From Lactarius indigo (lineage: Eukaryota > Basidiomycota > Agaricomycetes > Russulales > Russulaceae): a stretch of DNA of 64,000 nt. The notes below the pieces were generated by a model. That model did not search any database. It was not told where the DNA came from and was given only the letters and a program-made list of their open reading frames with translations. The stretch is taken from the NCBI GenBank assembly GCA_025766275.1, contig JAFKAC010000135.1, positions 1 through 64,000 on the forward strand, given 5' to 3'. Shown here piece after piece: positions 25,186 through 36,900 of this stretch. The position numbers and the translations under genes are program-made. Positions within the stretch are counted from its first letter, which is position 1, and the number at the start of each line of letters is the position of its first letter.

Positions 25186-27028
25186 CGCCACTTCACACCA
25201 GTGACCAGAGGTAGGAGTGCCCGTGCCGAGGGCCTGACTTGAATTGGGACCACACGCAAAGACGAGAGGAAAGTGGCGACAGGAGCGCTGAGTATATTCA
25301 TCTAGAAACCAGTAGTTTAAATATAGGGAGTCTAGTAGCTACCAGATAAGTAGAGTTGAGGGTGGTATGGGAGAGAACGAATTGGAAGAGGACAAGGAGA
25401 CGATCGAGACGTGGAATTGAGGGCATAAGGTACGAGGTGGCGAGACGAGTGGTGAAAGATACAGAGAGATAAGGAACAGAGAGGTCGAGGTGGTCGGCGT
25501 GCACTAAGGTGCAAGGATTAGTATAGTAGAACAAAAGGGTCGACCGTACCTTTGGCAGAGACATGGGGTCAGCGTAACCCAGACAACCGGCAAGTGGAAG
25601 CGACCAAGGAAGCGACACGCAGGACCAGACTTTAGAAGATGCAGCCACTTCCGAAGCGGTGCCTCGGTCATGACTTTTGTAAACGGGTCTCCCTCTGTCG
25701 TTCCCCACTGGCACTTAATTTAATTTTTTTAGAGAGGAATTATCGTGCTATAGCTGTTGATATGCGTACTTATGCCAGGTTATCACATGGTGTCTTACTC
25801 TGCTTGAGTCTGGATGCGCCACCAGCAAGATGGCAAAGATATCGAGGGAACTCGAATCGAATTGGTCCAAACGACCGATCGACCACGTCGCCCGATCCAC
25901 TCACGACGTTCAGATGGACCTTCAGATCCATCCTGATACGCCATCCCATCCCAATTGTGGAAAAGGTAAGTCAGCGGTTTTGAAAGCGCAAATGGTGGTG
26001 CTCACCCTGGTTACAAGCGGCCCAATGGCCCTTTTCAACCCCCTCCACACCGCCTTGAGGAGTGAGCGCAAGAGCTTGCGAGCAAGTTTGAATAGCGTAA
26101 GTTGTTTGTTTGCGAGAATATGAGGGATGACTCACATTTGGAATCGGTTTAGGAGTAGGGATGGTGGGGTAATTCGATGATGACGCGAGGCGGCAATCGA
26201 GCGCCGGCGTCGACGTGTACTGGGAAAACAAGCGCCGGCGTCGACCCGCGCGGGGAGAACGAGCACTGGCGTCGTTTCAGGCTCAAAACCGACTTGGGGG
26301 CTCGCGTTTCCGCGTACGCAGCCCCAGTTCTCGAGAAGCCCGGGCTAGAGATAACAGGATTGGGATATATCCGCAATTGTTAATAATATTGTATTGTCAC
26401 TGCTATATTTACGTGCACCGCCAGTCAGAATGGTACTTGACTAGATCAATCGTGAGCTGCCCGGTGGAGACGATAAGAAGGGCCATGGCGATTCGATCTA
26501 CTTTGCTACCATTTGGGTGTGGGTCTGTTACTACGCACACAATGGAACTGGATGGAATGACACTGTATTTTGGAGCGGCAAGACAGCCCGTAGGGTACAT
26601 GCGATCAACTGACGGGCGCTCTATCTACGACGTCGAGTTGGAGAAAATGGGAGTGACGAGAGGGATTGAATGGGACAAATAGAAGGGGCATCGGACGAAC
26701 CCATAGGAAGTGAAGATAGGATGACTGGCGCAGACACGAAGGATGGTAAGTTAGACGTCTACATCAATGGAGGCGACAAGGTAGGGACGTACGAGTCACG
26801 AGCGAAGAACCAGGGCACTATGCCGCACGGCGCTAACCTCCGTAGGTGGTAATGAGTATGATGCGATGCGCGTCCAAGTCAGATAATACAAATGGCGATC
26901 CTTGGCAGGACGGAGAGGCGGTCAGAGCGGGGATAGGTGGTGCGGTGAAAGGGTGTGGGCCCAGGTAAGGCTATCAAGTAGCCTCGTGCGTGTGCCAGAG
27001 TGTGTTGATGGGATTGGCAATGAGGACA

Positions 27029-27161
27029 GAGAACAATGACGTAAAGAGACGGAGACAAGGAGGCAAGAGACAACAAGCAGACAAAGGTAAGATAGAGAAC
27101 GACGATGTAATAGGACGGAGACAAGGTGGCGGGAGACAAGTAGCAGGGCGGCCGAGGTAAG
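27029..27161. repeat. Two tandem units of about 66 bp
   Basis: Units start GAGAAC at 27029 and 27095 and share ACGGAGACAAGG..GGC..GAGACAA and end in AGGTAAG. The long minus-strand open frames here (LVSVLLHRRSL type) are read through this repeat and are not called. Confidence 0.5.
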
Positions 27162-27284
27162 CTGCAGCAGTCCATGCAGCGAAAACGAAAAAGGCAAGTC
27201 GAGGGGACAATGGATATACAGTAATCGATTAACGGAGTCGTTTTATGATACGTCACAATGTAATTACATGAACTTCCTTTTTTT

Positions 27285-28590
27285 ATTTAGCGTTGCTGCT
27301 TTCCACGGGGGTTTTGGGGTCGATGTTGGCAAGCGTAGTGTCGGGGTCAATATCTCGATCGCTTGTCGCAAGCCCTTTTGACGATTTCGATGGCTTCCGT
27401 AGTCAAGTTGTCGCCAGAGGGTTGCCAGTACATCGTAGAACCAGAGAACGGCGCAGGCGCAGATTCACGTCTGTGATGTGAGTGGCTGGATGTGACTTAA
27501 CTGTACAGTAGCCAGGTCCAATGAGAGCCCTCCTCTTCGTCGATGGATGATTGGGAGACTTGCGCGAACTCAGGGGACTTGAAAATGAGATCTGTGCAAT
27601 GAGTATTCGTTAACATTGTTCCAGGTCCAGAATTTGCGACGTACCGTCCTTGCGCTTCGACTCTGGTAAGGCGAGCCCGTTGTTGCTAATGATCCAGTCC
27701 TGGAGCTCCGAGGCTTGAAGAGTCCTGAGCGACGCAGCATCTGCACGAGCATCCTAGAGGTTATGGGTGAACTGGAGTTCACGATCAAAGGCCGACTCAC
27801 CTCGTCTAATGCCACTAAAGCTGGTAGAGTTGGTTCCCGTGTACCTCGGATATGTTGCTTGCAGTGACAACGTCTGTGATAGGGGCAGACCGTTTGGGAG
27901 ACGGCGACAGTCGCGATAGTAAGGGGTGTAGGAATTGTTGGGACGCGAGGACAAATGGTTCTCTAGAAAATTTCGTGTTTAAAACCTGGAGAAGGTGTGA
28001 ACACATACCAGCGCTGACCCAGCGATTCTCAAGACATTTTCAAAGTAGATGTCGTCCTCGGAGAGCCTGCATCCGCGCACATCGACCACGCTTCCTGGCA
28101 CGTCTTGATGGTGGCTGCCACTAGTTTGAAGGCAGTGACAACACTGCCGATGTCCTGCCAGCTGGTTAGCGAGGACGACAAGCTGGCACCACCTGCCGTG
28201 AACTTAATGTCCCCAACTTTGACACGCGTCCTCATCGATGTCTGGTGAACCCGGGTCGGTGAATTGAGATCGCTCCGAGTCGAGGAGCGTCGACGGAGTC
28301 TTGGAGATCGGTGGGAGGCTTGCGCGAAAATAGATGTACAGTTAAGGGGTCGACAGACTCGACACCGGAGCGCAACGTTGAGCCCGACATATCACCCGAG
28401 GTCAGTGCCAACGGTCGAGCGTCATCCAGAAGAGCCGATTGGACACTGAACGTTGACCTCCTAGCATGCGTCGGGTGTCCATGTCCGCTCCAGGTTCGTC
28501 GTCTGACTGCCAAACGACTCTCGTCGGATTGTCTGCGACCTCCGGACCGCGGCGACAGACTCCGACTACTCTCCGACTTCTGAACAGGAC
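27285..28590 (-). pseudogene. Uncharacterised protein family, copy 2, with a SAP/HeH-like segment
   Basis: A minus-strand paralog of the gene at 20.4-22.5 kb. It includes a segment around 28513-28232 and then VKVGDIKFTAGGASLSSS and TSWQDIGSVVTAFKLVAATI (about 28230-28090). A frame change follows into SEDDIYFENVLRIAGSAL (about 28055-28005), then an intron-like gap. The next exon contains RVPTIPTPLTIATVAVSQT (about 27930). Another exon holds ASELQDWIISNNGLALPESK (about 27715-27660), which resembles SAP/HeH helix-extension-helix nucleic-acid-binding segments. The last part ends IDPDTTLANIDPKTPVES near TAA 27287, with one apparent frameshift near 27365. Function unknown. The two copies may belong to a transposon-carried family, but no terminal repeats were found. 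Confidence 0.4.
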
Positions 28591-28699
28591 ATGTGACTCG
28601 ATATCGAGAGTCTCGATGTTATTGAGTCACGATGTCACGACATCGGGTCTCGTGTCGGATATTTTCTCAGTGAAGCACTTGAATATATTTGAATAATAT

Positions 28700-28949
28700 T
28701 GAAAATATTTTTCACAATATCTTTAAGATAGATTATCCATACTCATTGTCAATTACTTTGATGGGCACATGGGAATCATATGATTGGATTCATTGTGAAT
28801 GTAATTAGTGTGTATCAAGTACTTTCATCCTAAACTCATTGCTGACTATATTATGAATGTAATCATGATGTTTTGTGCACTTATTTTTGAAACACTTTTG
28901 GAATATGTTTTCTATTAAATTAGCATGAAAGCCACCTTAACATCTTAAA
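28700..28949. other. AT-rich region upstream of the Plavaka-type gene
   Basis: Strongly AT-rich DNA with ATATTT repeats and no open frame. It could hold the promoter or an intron of the transposase gene. A CCCACAG (28956-28962) just after the ATG could also be an intron acceptor. Confidence 0.35.
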
Positions 28950-29153
28950 ATGCCCACAGTGTGTGAGGATGCCGCCGCCGAGGATGAAGATCCCGCCACC
29001 GAACGTGAAGACGCCGCTGCAGACACCGCGGACGCTGATCTTCTTGAAGCTTTAGCTCAGGATGTCAATTATTGTACTGGCCCTGATCAGGGACTTTCTG
29101 CATCACCGGACCAGCCTAATTTGCCCGGTTCACCGCCATCAGGCCTGGGACAG

Positions 29154-29660
29154 TGTAACGTCGTCACGACATCAGCTCGACTTGAGTGCGGATGGCAGCA
29201 ACAACTTAGCGATGTGTCTGTCTGTCGGCTTGAAGACACGAAGGTCCAAGTCCTTGCCTTAGTGAATACACGGAGGTACACCGGCAAGCCAAAAGTCTTG
29301 GTCACGAGCGAAGTCGGACACTTCTTTAGAGGCGAAAGTGAAAGAGAAGAAGGAACAAGTGACGATTCAAGAAGACCAAGATGGCGTATCTTGGTCTTCA
29401 CTAGACAGCTTAAATACAAATCGAGCAGGCTTTCAAGTGCTGCTATGAGTCACAGTAAGGTAGCGTCCAACGTGTCACGTAAGTAGCTCGAACCCTAATA
29501 CTACTACTACTAGTATTAGTGGCGCAGTCCTCAGTCAGCAATCGCGTGCAATCCCCTATCGTACTCGTATCGCCTATCGTAAGTCCATCACTAATATACC
29601 TTACCACCGTAGTGACAACCGGTACAGTAAGGGTATGGTCATGCGAGTCGAAACGTAACA
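29154..29660 (-). repeat. 3' LTR of LTR-RT-2
   Basis: 507 bp, TGTAACG...CGTAACA on the plus strand; same length as the 5' copy at 60633-61139 and ten substitutions by eye. Antisense open frames through it (for example 28950-29486 beyond 29153) are not genes. Confidence 0.95.
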
Positions 29661-31544
29661 TCACCCCCTTTTTAAGTGTGAGACCCCAGGCTCACCGGAA
29701 GTCCCTCGGCGGCCAGTCTCGCTGTTCGTCTGCAATCCTCTCCAATGCCGTGGCGTGCTCGAGTCGATAAATGGAGTCGCGCTTGTCATCCTGAGCGCAC
29801 TCGACCATCGCCCGGAGCTGGCTGATACGGGCACGAAGCCGATCGAGTTCGTAACTCGCCGCGCGGTAGCGCGTGACTTCGGCGGTGAGGGACTCGTCAT
29901 TGATGCGATTGAGAGCCCGGTTGGTAATTTTGTCGGCAGTGAAGATAACGAGGTCTTCGTGTGGGTACTGGGGGCAAAGAGCGGCCGATACGTGCGGCTC
30001 TGCGTAGAAGGGCTTACCGTACACATGTGGCGAACCCGGTATGACCCCTAGTATCATAGGGTCCGCTCCTCCAATGATCTGGACGTGTGACGCGTCCCAC
30101 TCTACTCCGTCTGGCCCGGTGATGGGGTATCGAATGTAATGGGGTCGTCGGTTCGCCCTGAACCCTTCAGGCACAATGACATGCGCGGGGTCCTCGGCAG
30201 CGGTGAACGGGCGGTGATCGGCGGCACCAGGCACGCGCACACATCCTCGATACATGGGGGAGCTGTCGGTGTAGACAAGCCATGGCGTGATGAGGGGATT
30301 ATCAGCGTCGCATTTCGTTTGTAAGAAGGGGTGTCTCACCGGGTAGTAATCTGAGTCGTCATGGCCAGCCTCAGCTGCCGCCATCGCTGCCGCCGCTCTC
30401 GCATCTCCCTCAGTCGGGCTGCGGCTGAGTCCAGCTGCTCCTTCTGCCACTCCACCACTACTCTCCTCCAGCCCTCCAATTCGTACTCCAGGAGAGCTTG
30501 AACGCTCGTCGTTGCTCGGGAAAACTCCGCGAACGCCGATGAGGTCGTCGCTTGGGGGGATGGCTGCGATGGGTTCTCGCTCACCGGCGTCGTTTCGAAA
30601 GACATGGACGACGGCGTGTTTGTCGTCGGGGTGTTGTGTGGGGTCCGGGAATCTGGAGACAACGTGCGCCCACTCTTGCGCGGTGATGGGGCCCTCTTGT
30701 GGCCGGAGAGGAGTCCATGGTGTGAGCTGGGTGTTGGGAATTTCAGTGTCGGCATCGTCTTCCAGGAGCACTCGGGCGTCGTTTGCAAGGGAGTTGAGGA
30801 GCGCTGCTTGGGTGACATGTCGCAAGGGAGAAGTGGGCATGAGAGTGGAGAGGGCAGAGCGAAGGAAGAGGGGATGACTTTCCTCTGTTCTTATCTGACT
30901 CGTTTTAACTGTTCTCCCGTGTGCTCGTGCTTCCTGATACAGACGGATGGCGTCGGGCGCAAAGATGTCGCCCTGGTTGACCCACTGATTCTCCGAGTCA
31001 GGGTACCCTTTCCACTTGACAAGGTATTGGAGGCGTCTTCCTCTGCCGAAGTGCTGGGAGTCTAGAATGGCCTCAACTTCGTACTCCTCTTCTCCATCAA
31101 TGTTACGGACTGGACTTGTTTTCAACTTTACTTTAATTTCTTACTTACGCTTGCGTTCGCGGGAAAGTCTTTCCTTTCTTGGCTTTCCCTTTTTCGGACT
31201 TGCTGTGCACTAGGAGCCTTAAGATTCTCTCCTAGTGCAAAGTGAGACAATGAGACACTCATTGTCCTTATTAGTCTTTATTACTACTATACTTGGGCTA
31301 AATGCACCCTTTTATGGCAGGTGTCTCATTTCTATTTTTAACTTTGAGACATGTCTCACTTGCCTTTTATATCCTTGCTTCTTCTCACACTTACTGTGGA
31401 TAGCTGTGCACACCTTCCTCTTTTTCCCGTGCCTGCTGCGGATTGCTGTACCTTCTTCTCACGCTTGCTGCGGATTGCTGTGTTACTTCTCACGCTTGCT
31501 GCGGATTGCGCCATTTGTTTGTTCCGCACAAACAAACCTTTTTC

Positions 31545-31590
31545 TATATAAGTCGTGGCCCTAGGTAGCTTGTATCCTTAGACTCGACTT
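31545..31590 (+). promoter_or_regulatory. LTR-RT-3 TATA box and predicted start / self-primer
   Basis: TATATAAG (31545-31552) is 35 bp upstream of AGACTCGACTT (31580-31590), the exact reverse complement of the site at 32326-32336. The 3' LTR copy (47201-47211) carries one CpG transition. Confidence 0.65.
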
Positions 31591-31783
31591 CTTTACCATC
31601 ACAGTATACATTGTTTTCCCATTCCCTTGGGGTAACTCTCTGCTGAACCGTCGAACCTCTTGAACCCCTGAACTCCTCTCACATCTTGAGTATTGTGTCA
31701 TACTCTGAGATCCTTGTTAACCACTTAAACCTTGCCATTATCGGCTGAACCCTCGCTTATTGACATAGAAAGACCAGACTTGC

Positions 31784-32282
31784 TGTCACGTTTTGAGTCA
31801 TACCCTTACTGTACCGGTTGCAACTACGGCGGTAAGGTAGATTAGTTGCGGACTTACTTACGGTAGTGCGGTGATACGAGAGTACGATAGGAGATAAGGG
31901 ACCGATTGCTGACTGACGACTGGCGCCACTAATACTAGTAGTAGTGGTACTAGGGTTCGAGCTACTTACGCGACACGTTGGACGCTACATTACTGTGACT
32001 CATAGCAGCGCTTGAAAGCCTGCTCAACTTGTATTTAATCTATCTTGTGAAGACCAAGAAACGCCATCTTGGTCTTCTTGAATCGTCACTTCTGTTCTGC
32101 CTTTCTACTCTACTCTTCGCCAAAGTCTGTTTGAACGACAAAGTCATCACTCTAGGTGTGCCTTCGAGCATTCACCCGTGCATCCGTCTTGGACCTTCGA
32201 GTCTTCAAGCCAGGAAGTTTACCGCTAAGTTGTTACCGCCTCTACCAAGCTCAAGTCGAGCTAACGTCGTGACGGCGTTACA
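31784..32282 (+). mobile_element. Solo LTR of the LTR-RT-2/LTR-RT-4 group
   Basis: 499 bp, TGTCACG...CGTTACA, flanked by CTTGC (31779-31783 and 32283-32287). Sense is plus, as shown by TATTTAA (32032) and ATCTTGGTCTT (32066-32076, 34 bp on). It most likely arose by recombination between the two LTRs of a full element. Confidence 0.95.
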
Positions 32283-32325
32283 CTTGCTCACGCCAAGCTG
32301 AACGTTCCTACTGTAACGTTACATT

Positions 32326-32336
32326 AAGTCGAGTCT
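32326..32336 (+). other. LTR-RT-3 primer-binding site
   Basis: AAGTCGAGTCT, two bases after the LTR end. It is complementary over 11 nt to 31580-31590 and different in sequence from the other lineages. Confidence 0.65.
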
Positions 32337-32343
32337 CTCCACC

Positions 32344-33900
32344 CTGGCTTCAAAACTAGGAAGCAGGAGCCGTTCCCAGTTCAAACCAGAATTCATCACC
32401 AGAAGAACAGAAGATGATCTCTCTGACAACATCAAGGGAGTAGCCATCTGGAAAACCTACGACGAAACTGAAGGATATTACGTTTGGAGCAAAGAAGACA
32501 ACGGATATATTCCTATTGAATACATAGAAGACAAACGACTTTGGGTAGTCATCACACAATCAACCAAAGACCACAAGTGGTTCTCTGTCAAACCAGTACC
32601 ACTAGAATTCGGACTTGGTCCATATAGAAACAACCCAGTTGGCATAGTTGTCGACTCAGATATAGAAGAACCTGCTCAGGATTCGGATCAACATCAATCC
32701 CCTGTTGCATCAGTGGAAGCTACGTCAGGTGTCCCCTCTTTAGCCCCACAAGAACCCATAGATTCAGGTGCTTGCACACCAACAAACTCAAGCATTAGAA
32801 TGACAAGCACAGCCACACAAATCAACACCTCAATCACCCACACCCCTAGTGGAGGTGGCAGTAGCAAAGGCGGAGGAGGAGGTGGAGGTGGAGGCGGAGG
32901 CGGTGGAGGAATCCCTGCTGGAAGAGCCCCACCTTTAGCCCCCCCTCCTACCGGAGATAAATTAACAGGCCTACCACCAAAAGAATTCACTGGAGACCGA
33001 GCCCACAGCAAGAAATTCCTAAAAGAGTTCACCTTCTACCAGGCCCTCAATGGATCAATCGAGCAAATGAGAAACCCCTATCTCAGATGCATTGTCTTCC
33101 TCTCCCTAATACGAGGAGACTTGGTTGATGACTGGGTTATGGAACAAAGTGACTGGCTTACTGATGAGCTTGCTGGAGGACGGGCCACAACAGAAGAAGA
33201 CCTATGGATCACCATCCTAGATTGCTTCCAGGCTGCTTACACAGACGTTGCAGAGAAGCAGAAGGCACAAAAGGCACTCCAAGCAGTCAAAATGGAGAAT
33301 GGAGACCTTGACACCTATATTGCTCAGTTCGCCGCCCTTGCAAAGAAGGCAGGATATGGTGCAGATGAAGAAGGAACCCTGGATATTTTCTCATGGGGTC
33401 TACCTGAAAAACTGGTCAGGAACATCATACAGTTCGACCACCCAGATGACTGGAAAGAATGGACCCAATCAGCCAGAAAGCACCATCAAGACTTCATCAA
33501 TCTCCAAAATCGCTTTGGAATCAAAAAGGAAACTAAAGCCGGATTCACAAAAGGGCAATGGAACAATGCCTTTAAAGTCAAACCACGTGACCCAAATGCA
33601 ATGGACATAGGAAGAACTCAAAGAGGAGCTGCAGGAAGAGCAGCCCTCACTGAAACCGAAAAACAGAAGCTCCAAGCAGAAGGGCGCTGTTTCCGTTGCA
33701 AGAAACAGGGGCACATATCGCGAAACTGCCCTGACAAACCAGCCAAACTTGCAGAAGCATCAACTACACCCTCTGCACCATCCACCACAAAAACCAAAGA
33801 GGAACTAGCAAATGAGATGTGGGGGACTCTGATGGCACAGAGTGAGGAAGTGCGAGCACTGCTCGTAGAGAAAGCCTTTGCTGAGAAGGATTTTTCGTAG
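32344..33900 (+). CDS. gag: Gag of LTR-RT-3
   Basis: The gag frame is open from 32317 (after TAA 32314-32316) to TAG 33898-33900. No in-frame ATG occurs before 32800, yet the intervening protein (EGYYVWSKEDNGYIPIEY, DKRLWVVITQ) resembles the N-terminal extension of the other elements. I tentatively place the start at CTG 32344, in the context ACC-CTG-G. The first in-frame AUG (32800, MTSTATQINT) is the conventional alternative. After it come a run of about 14 glycines (32872-32912), a capsid-like region (DRAHSKKFLKEFTFYQALNG to about 33500) and a CCHC knuckle (CFRCKKQGHISRNC). No internal stop. One out-of-frame AUG (32414) could derive from ACG by a CpG transition. Confidence 0.75.
   Translation: MASKLGSRSRSQFKPEFITRRTEDDLSDNIKGVAIWKTYDETEGYYVWSKEDNGYIPIEYIEDKRLWVVITQSTKDHKWFSVKPVPLEFGLGPYRNNPVGIVVDSDIEEPAQDSDQHQSPVASVEATSGVPSLAPQEPIDSGACTPTNSSIRMTSTATQINTSITHTPSGGGSSKGGGGGGGGGGGGGGIPAGRAPPLAPPPTGDKLTGLPPKEFTGDRAHSKKFLKEFTFYQALNGSIEQMRNPYLRCIVFLSLIRGDLVDDWVMEQSDWLTDELAGGRATTEEDLWITILDCFQAAYTDVAEKQKAQKALQAVKMENGDLDTYIAQFAALAKKAGYGADEEGTLDIFSWGLPEKLVRNIIQFDHPDDWKEWTQSARKHHQDFINLQNRFGIKKETKAGFTKGQWNNAFKVKPRDPNAMDIGRTQRGAAGRAALTETEKQKLQAEGRCFRCKKQGHISRNCPDKPAKLAEASTTPSAPSTTKTKEELANEMWGTLMAQSEEVRALLVEKAFAEKDFS
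33888..33894 (+). promoter_or_regulatory. LTR-RT-3 -1 frameshift slippery site
   Basis: GGATTTT, phased G-GAT-TTT in gag, just before TCG-TAG. The same heptamer is known as a -1 site in red clover necrotic mosaic virus. Pol is open in -1. Confidence 0.6.
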
Positions 33901-36900
33901 GCTCGAACCCGGCGGCCTGGGCTAGAGCTTTAAACATTTCCAGTGTACAATATAGCCAATATAGATCCTTGAAAGTCCCTGTACACCTGGAAACTGCACA
34001 CAAAACGGCCGATCAAGACGTCCTAGTAGACTCTGGAGCTACAGACAATTTCATAGACCCCAGACTCCTGAAACAAATGGGGATAGGGACGATACCCCTG
34101 TCAAACCCAAAAAAGATCTGGAATATTGACGGAACCCTTAATAAGGCAGGAGAACTAACGGCATACTCCATGCTAGATGTCCAATCAGGATCCAAGAAAC
34201 TACCCATGAGATTCCTGGTGACAAATCTAGGGGAAGAACGAATGATCCTGGGATACCCCTGGCTCGCTGCCTTTGAACCCCAATGCAACTGGAAGGACTC
34301 CACCATCGACACCAGTCACCTCCCTGTCATCATCACTACCCAAGGACTCCAAAAACAAGACACCCCCAAATCAAAGATCCACATCCAGAAAATGTGGAGC
34401 ACATTCCTGGAAGAGTGCGGGTATGAGGAAGGAGATGAACTCTATCTCAGATTTACCCAAGATGAGGTCATTGGCAAAACCACGGTGGCCTCAGAATTGG
34501 TGCAAAAGGCACGAGATCAAACTGAAAGAACGCTAGAGGAAATGGTCCCCAAGGAGTACCTACAACATCAGAAGGTCTTCAGTGAAGAGAACTCCCACCG
34601 ATTCCCACCAACCAGGTCATGGGATCACGCCATTGACCTCACTCCAAATGCCCCAGCCACTATTGATTGCAAAATATACCCTCTAACACGTGACGAAAAT
34701 GAAGCCCTTACCAAATTCCTCAATGAACACCTTGAAAAGGGATATATCCAGCCCTCTAAATCCCCATACTCGTCTCCCTTCTTCTTCATCAAAAAGAAAG
34801 ATGGAAAGCTTCGCCCTGTCCAAGACTACCGACGGATCAACCAGTACACTGTCAAGAATCGATACCCACTCCCCTTAATCCCAGAATTGATTGACAAGGT
34901 CTGGGATGCGGCATTGTTTACCAAATTTGATATCTGATGGGGTTATAACAACATCCGGATCAAAGAAGGAGATGAATGGAAGGCGGCCTTCAAAACCAAT
35001 CAGGGGCTGTTTGAGCCACGTGTCATGTTCTTTGGACTCACCAACTCGCCAAGCACATTTCAGACCATGATGAACGTAATATTCCGTGACATGCTCCTAA
35101 CCGGAGAAGTCATAATCTACATGGATGACATCCTTATTGCCACTATTGATGACCTGGAAAGACACCGCAAGGTGGTCCATCAAGTTCTAGAACGCCTAGA
35201 GGAACATGATCTCTACCTAAAACCGGAGAAATGTGCCTTTGAGGTTAGGTCTATAGAGTACCTGGGCGTCATATTGGAAAAAGGGAGGGTCCGAATGGAC
35301 CCGATTAAGGTTCAGGGTGTACGTGACTGGCCCACTCCAACAACAACCAAAGAAGTCCGTGCCTTTCAAGGATTTGCAAATTTCTATCGCCGCTTCATCC
35401 GAGGATTCTCCATGATTGCCCGTCCCCTTAACAACCTACTCAAAAAGGACACCAAATGGGAATGGACGGAAGACTGTCAAAAGGCATTTGACACACTCAA
35501 GACCCTGCTTGGAAAGGAACCTGTGCTCATTCAACCGGATTTGAAAAAACAATTTGAATTGGAAGTGGATGCATCCCGATTTGCCAACGGAGGGGTGCTT
35601 TACCAAAAGGATAACCAAGGAATTTGCCACCCAGTGGCCTACTACTCCCAGACATTTGGACCAGCAGAACGAAATTATGACATCTACGATCAAGAATTGC
35701 TAGCCATTGTGCGGGCTCTACGACACTGGCGGGCATATCTAGCAGGCTCCCCTCACAAGGTAGTGGTGTACACAGACCATGCAAACCTCCAATATTGGAA
35801 AGAACCACACAAGATCAGCCGACGGGTAGCACGAGAAGTCCTGGAACTCTCTGAATTCGATATAGAGCTCCACCACATTGCCGGCTCCAAGAATGCCCGG
35901 GCAGATGCCCTGTCAAGAAGACCAGACTATGATGATGGTTCCCATGACAACTCGGATGTAACAGTCCTTCCGGAAGAACTATTTGTCAAAGCTACAAGGG
36001 AACTGCCACAGGAACAAGAACTATGGGCTTATGTCACACAGAACCTAGACCAGGAACGTATCAAAACCTGGATAGATACCCACAACCTAAAAGAACACTC
36101 AGGGCTCCACTGGAAAGATGAGTGCTTGGTTGTTGCAGGGAACAACGACCTTAAGAGGGGGGTAATTCACGCTTTTCATGACCTTCCAAGCGCTGGACAC
36201 CCTGGAATTTCAAACACAATGGCTCTGATAACACGAGACTACTGGTGGCCTGGCATGAAGAAAGATGTGGAAGAATATGTCAAAGGATGTGCAGCATGCC
36301 AAGCCAATAAAGTCAACACCCACCCAAAGAAGCCAAGCCTCTCACCCATTTTTGGACAGATGACAGAACCATTTGAAACTGTCAGCATGGATTTCATCAT
36401 CAAATTACCCAAGTCAAAAGGCTATGACACAATCCTTACAGTCACAGATCACGATTGTTCAAAAGCAGCATTATTCATCCCTTGCAACGAAACAATAGAT
36501 GCAGCCGGAGTCGCACAACTCTATTTACAACACATCTACCGCCACTATGGCCTTCCCAAGAAGGTCATTTCCGATCGAGACCCACGATTCACATCAATGT
36601 TTGCAAGAGCCCTCTGCAAAGCCTTAGACATCAAACAGAACATCTCAACAGCATACCACCCACAAACAGATGGACAGTCAGAACGAACAAACCAATGGTT
36701 AGAACAATACCTAAGGTTTTGGTGTAATGCAAGACAGGATGATTGGGTAACCTGGTTACCAATGGCAGAATTTGCTCATAACTCCTGGCCCAACGCTACA
36801 ACCCAAATTCCCCCGTTTGAACTAATCATGGGAAAACTCCCACGCACCACATGGACGCCAAAACCCTCCCCAGTTCCAAGTGTAGGACAACGTCTTGAAG

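Larger units (their letters stand above)
24535..27284. other. Gene-poor stretch
   Basis: No supported gene. Apart from the tandem units at 24911-25185 there is a three-copy minisatellite around 26200-26290 (GCGCCGGCGTCGAC followed by GGGAAAAC/GGGAGAAC, period about 34 bp) and a two-unit tandem repeat at 27029-27161. A 65-codon open frame from ATG 26488 to 26682 is unrecognised. Confidence 0.4.
31101..32323 (+). repeat. 5' LTR of LTR-RT-3, containing a solo LTR
   Basis: 31101-31783 plus 32288-32323, TGTTACGG...CGTTACA. It contains three repeats of a TGCTGCGGATTG motif (about 31436-31510), TATATAAG (31545) and the self-primer 11-mer (31580-31590). Confidence 0.95.

Noticed and set aside
26879..27256. 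Minus-strand hydrophobic open frames
   Set aside because: Produced by the tandem 66 bp repeat; three overlapping frames are all open, as expected for low-complexity DNA.
28950..29486. Plus-strand open frame running from the Plavaka exon into the LTR
   Set aside because: Only the part up to 29153 is exon; the rest reads through the LTR of LTR-RT-2 and is chance fusion.
34935..34937. Programmed UGA readthrough or selenocysteine in the pol genes
   Set aside because: The TGA positions differ between elements and match Arg codons in siblings; CpG mutation is simpler.
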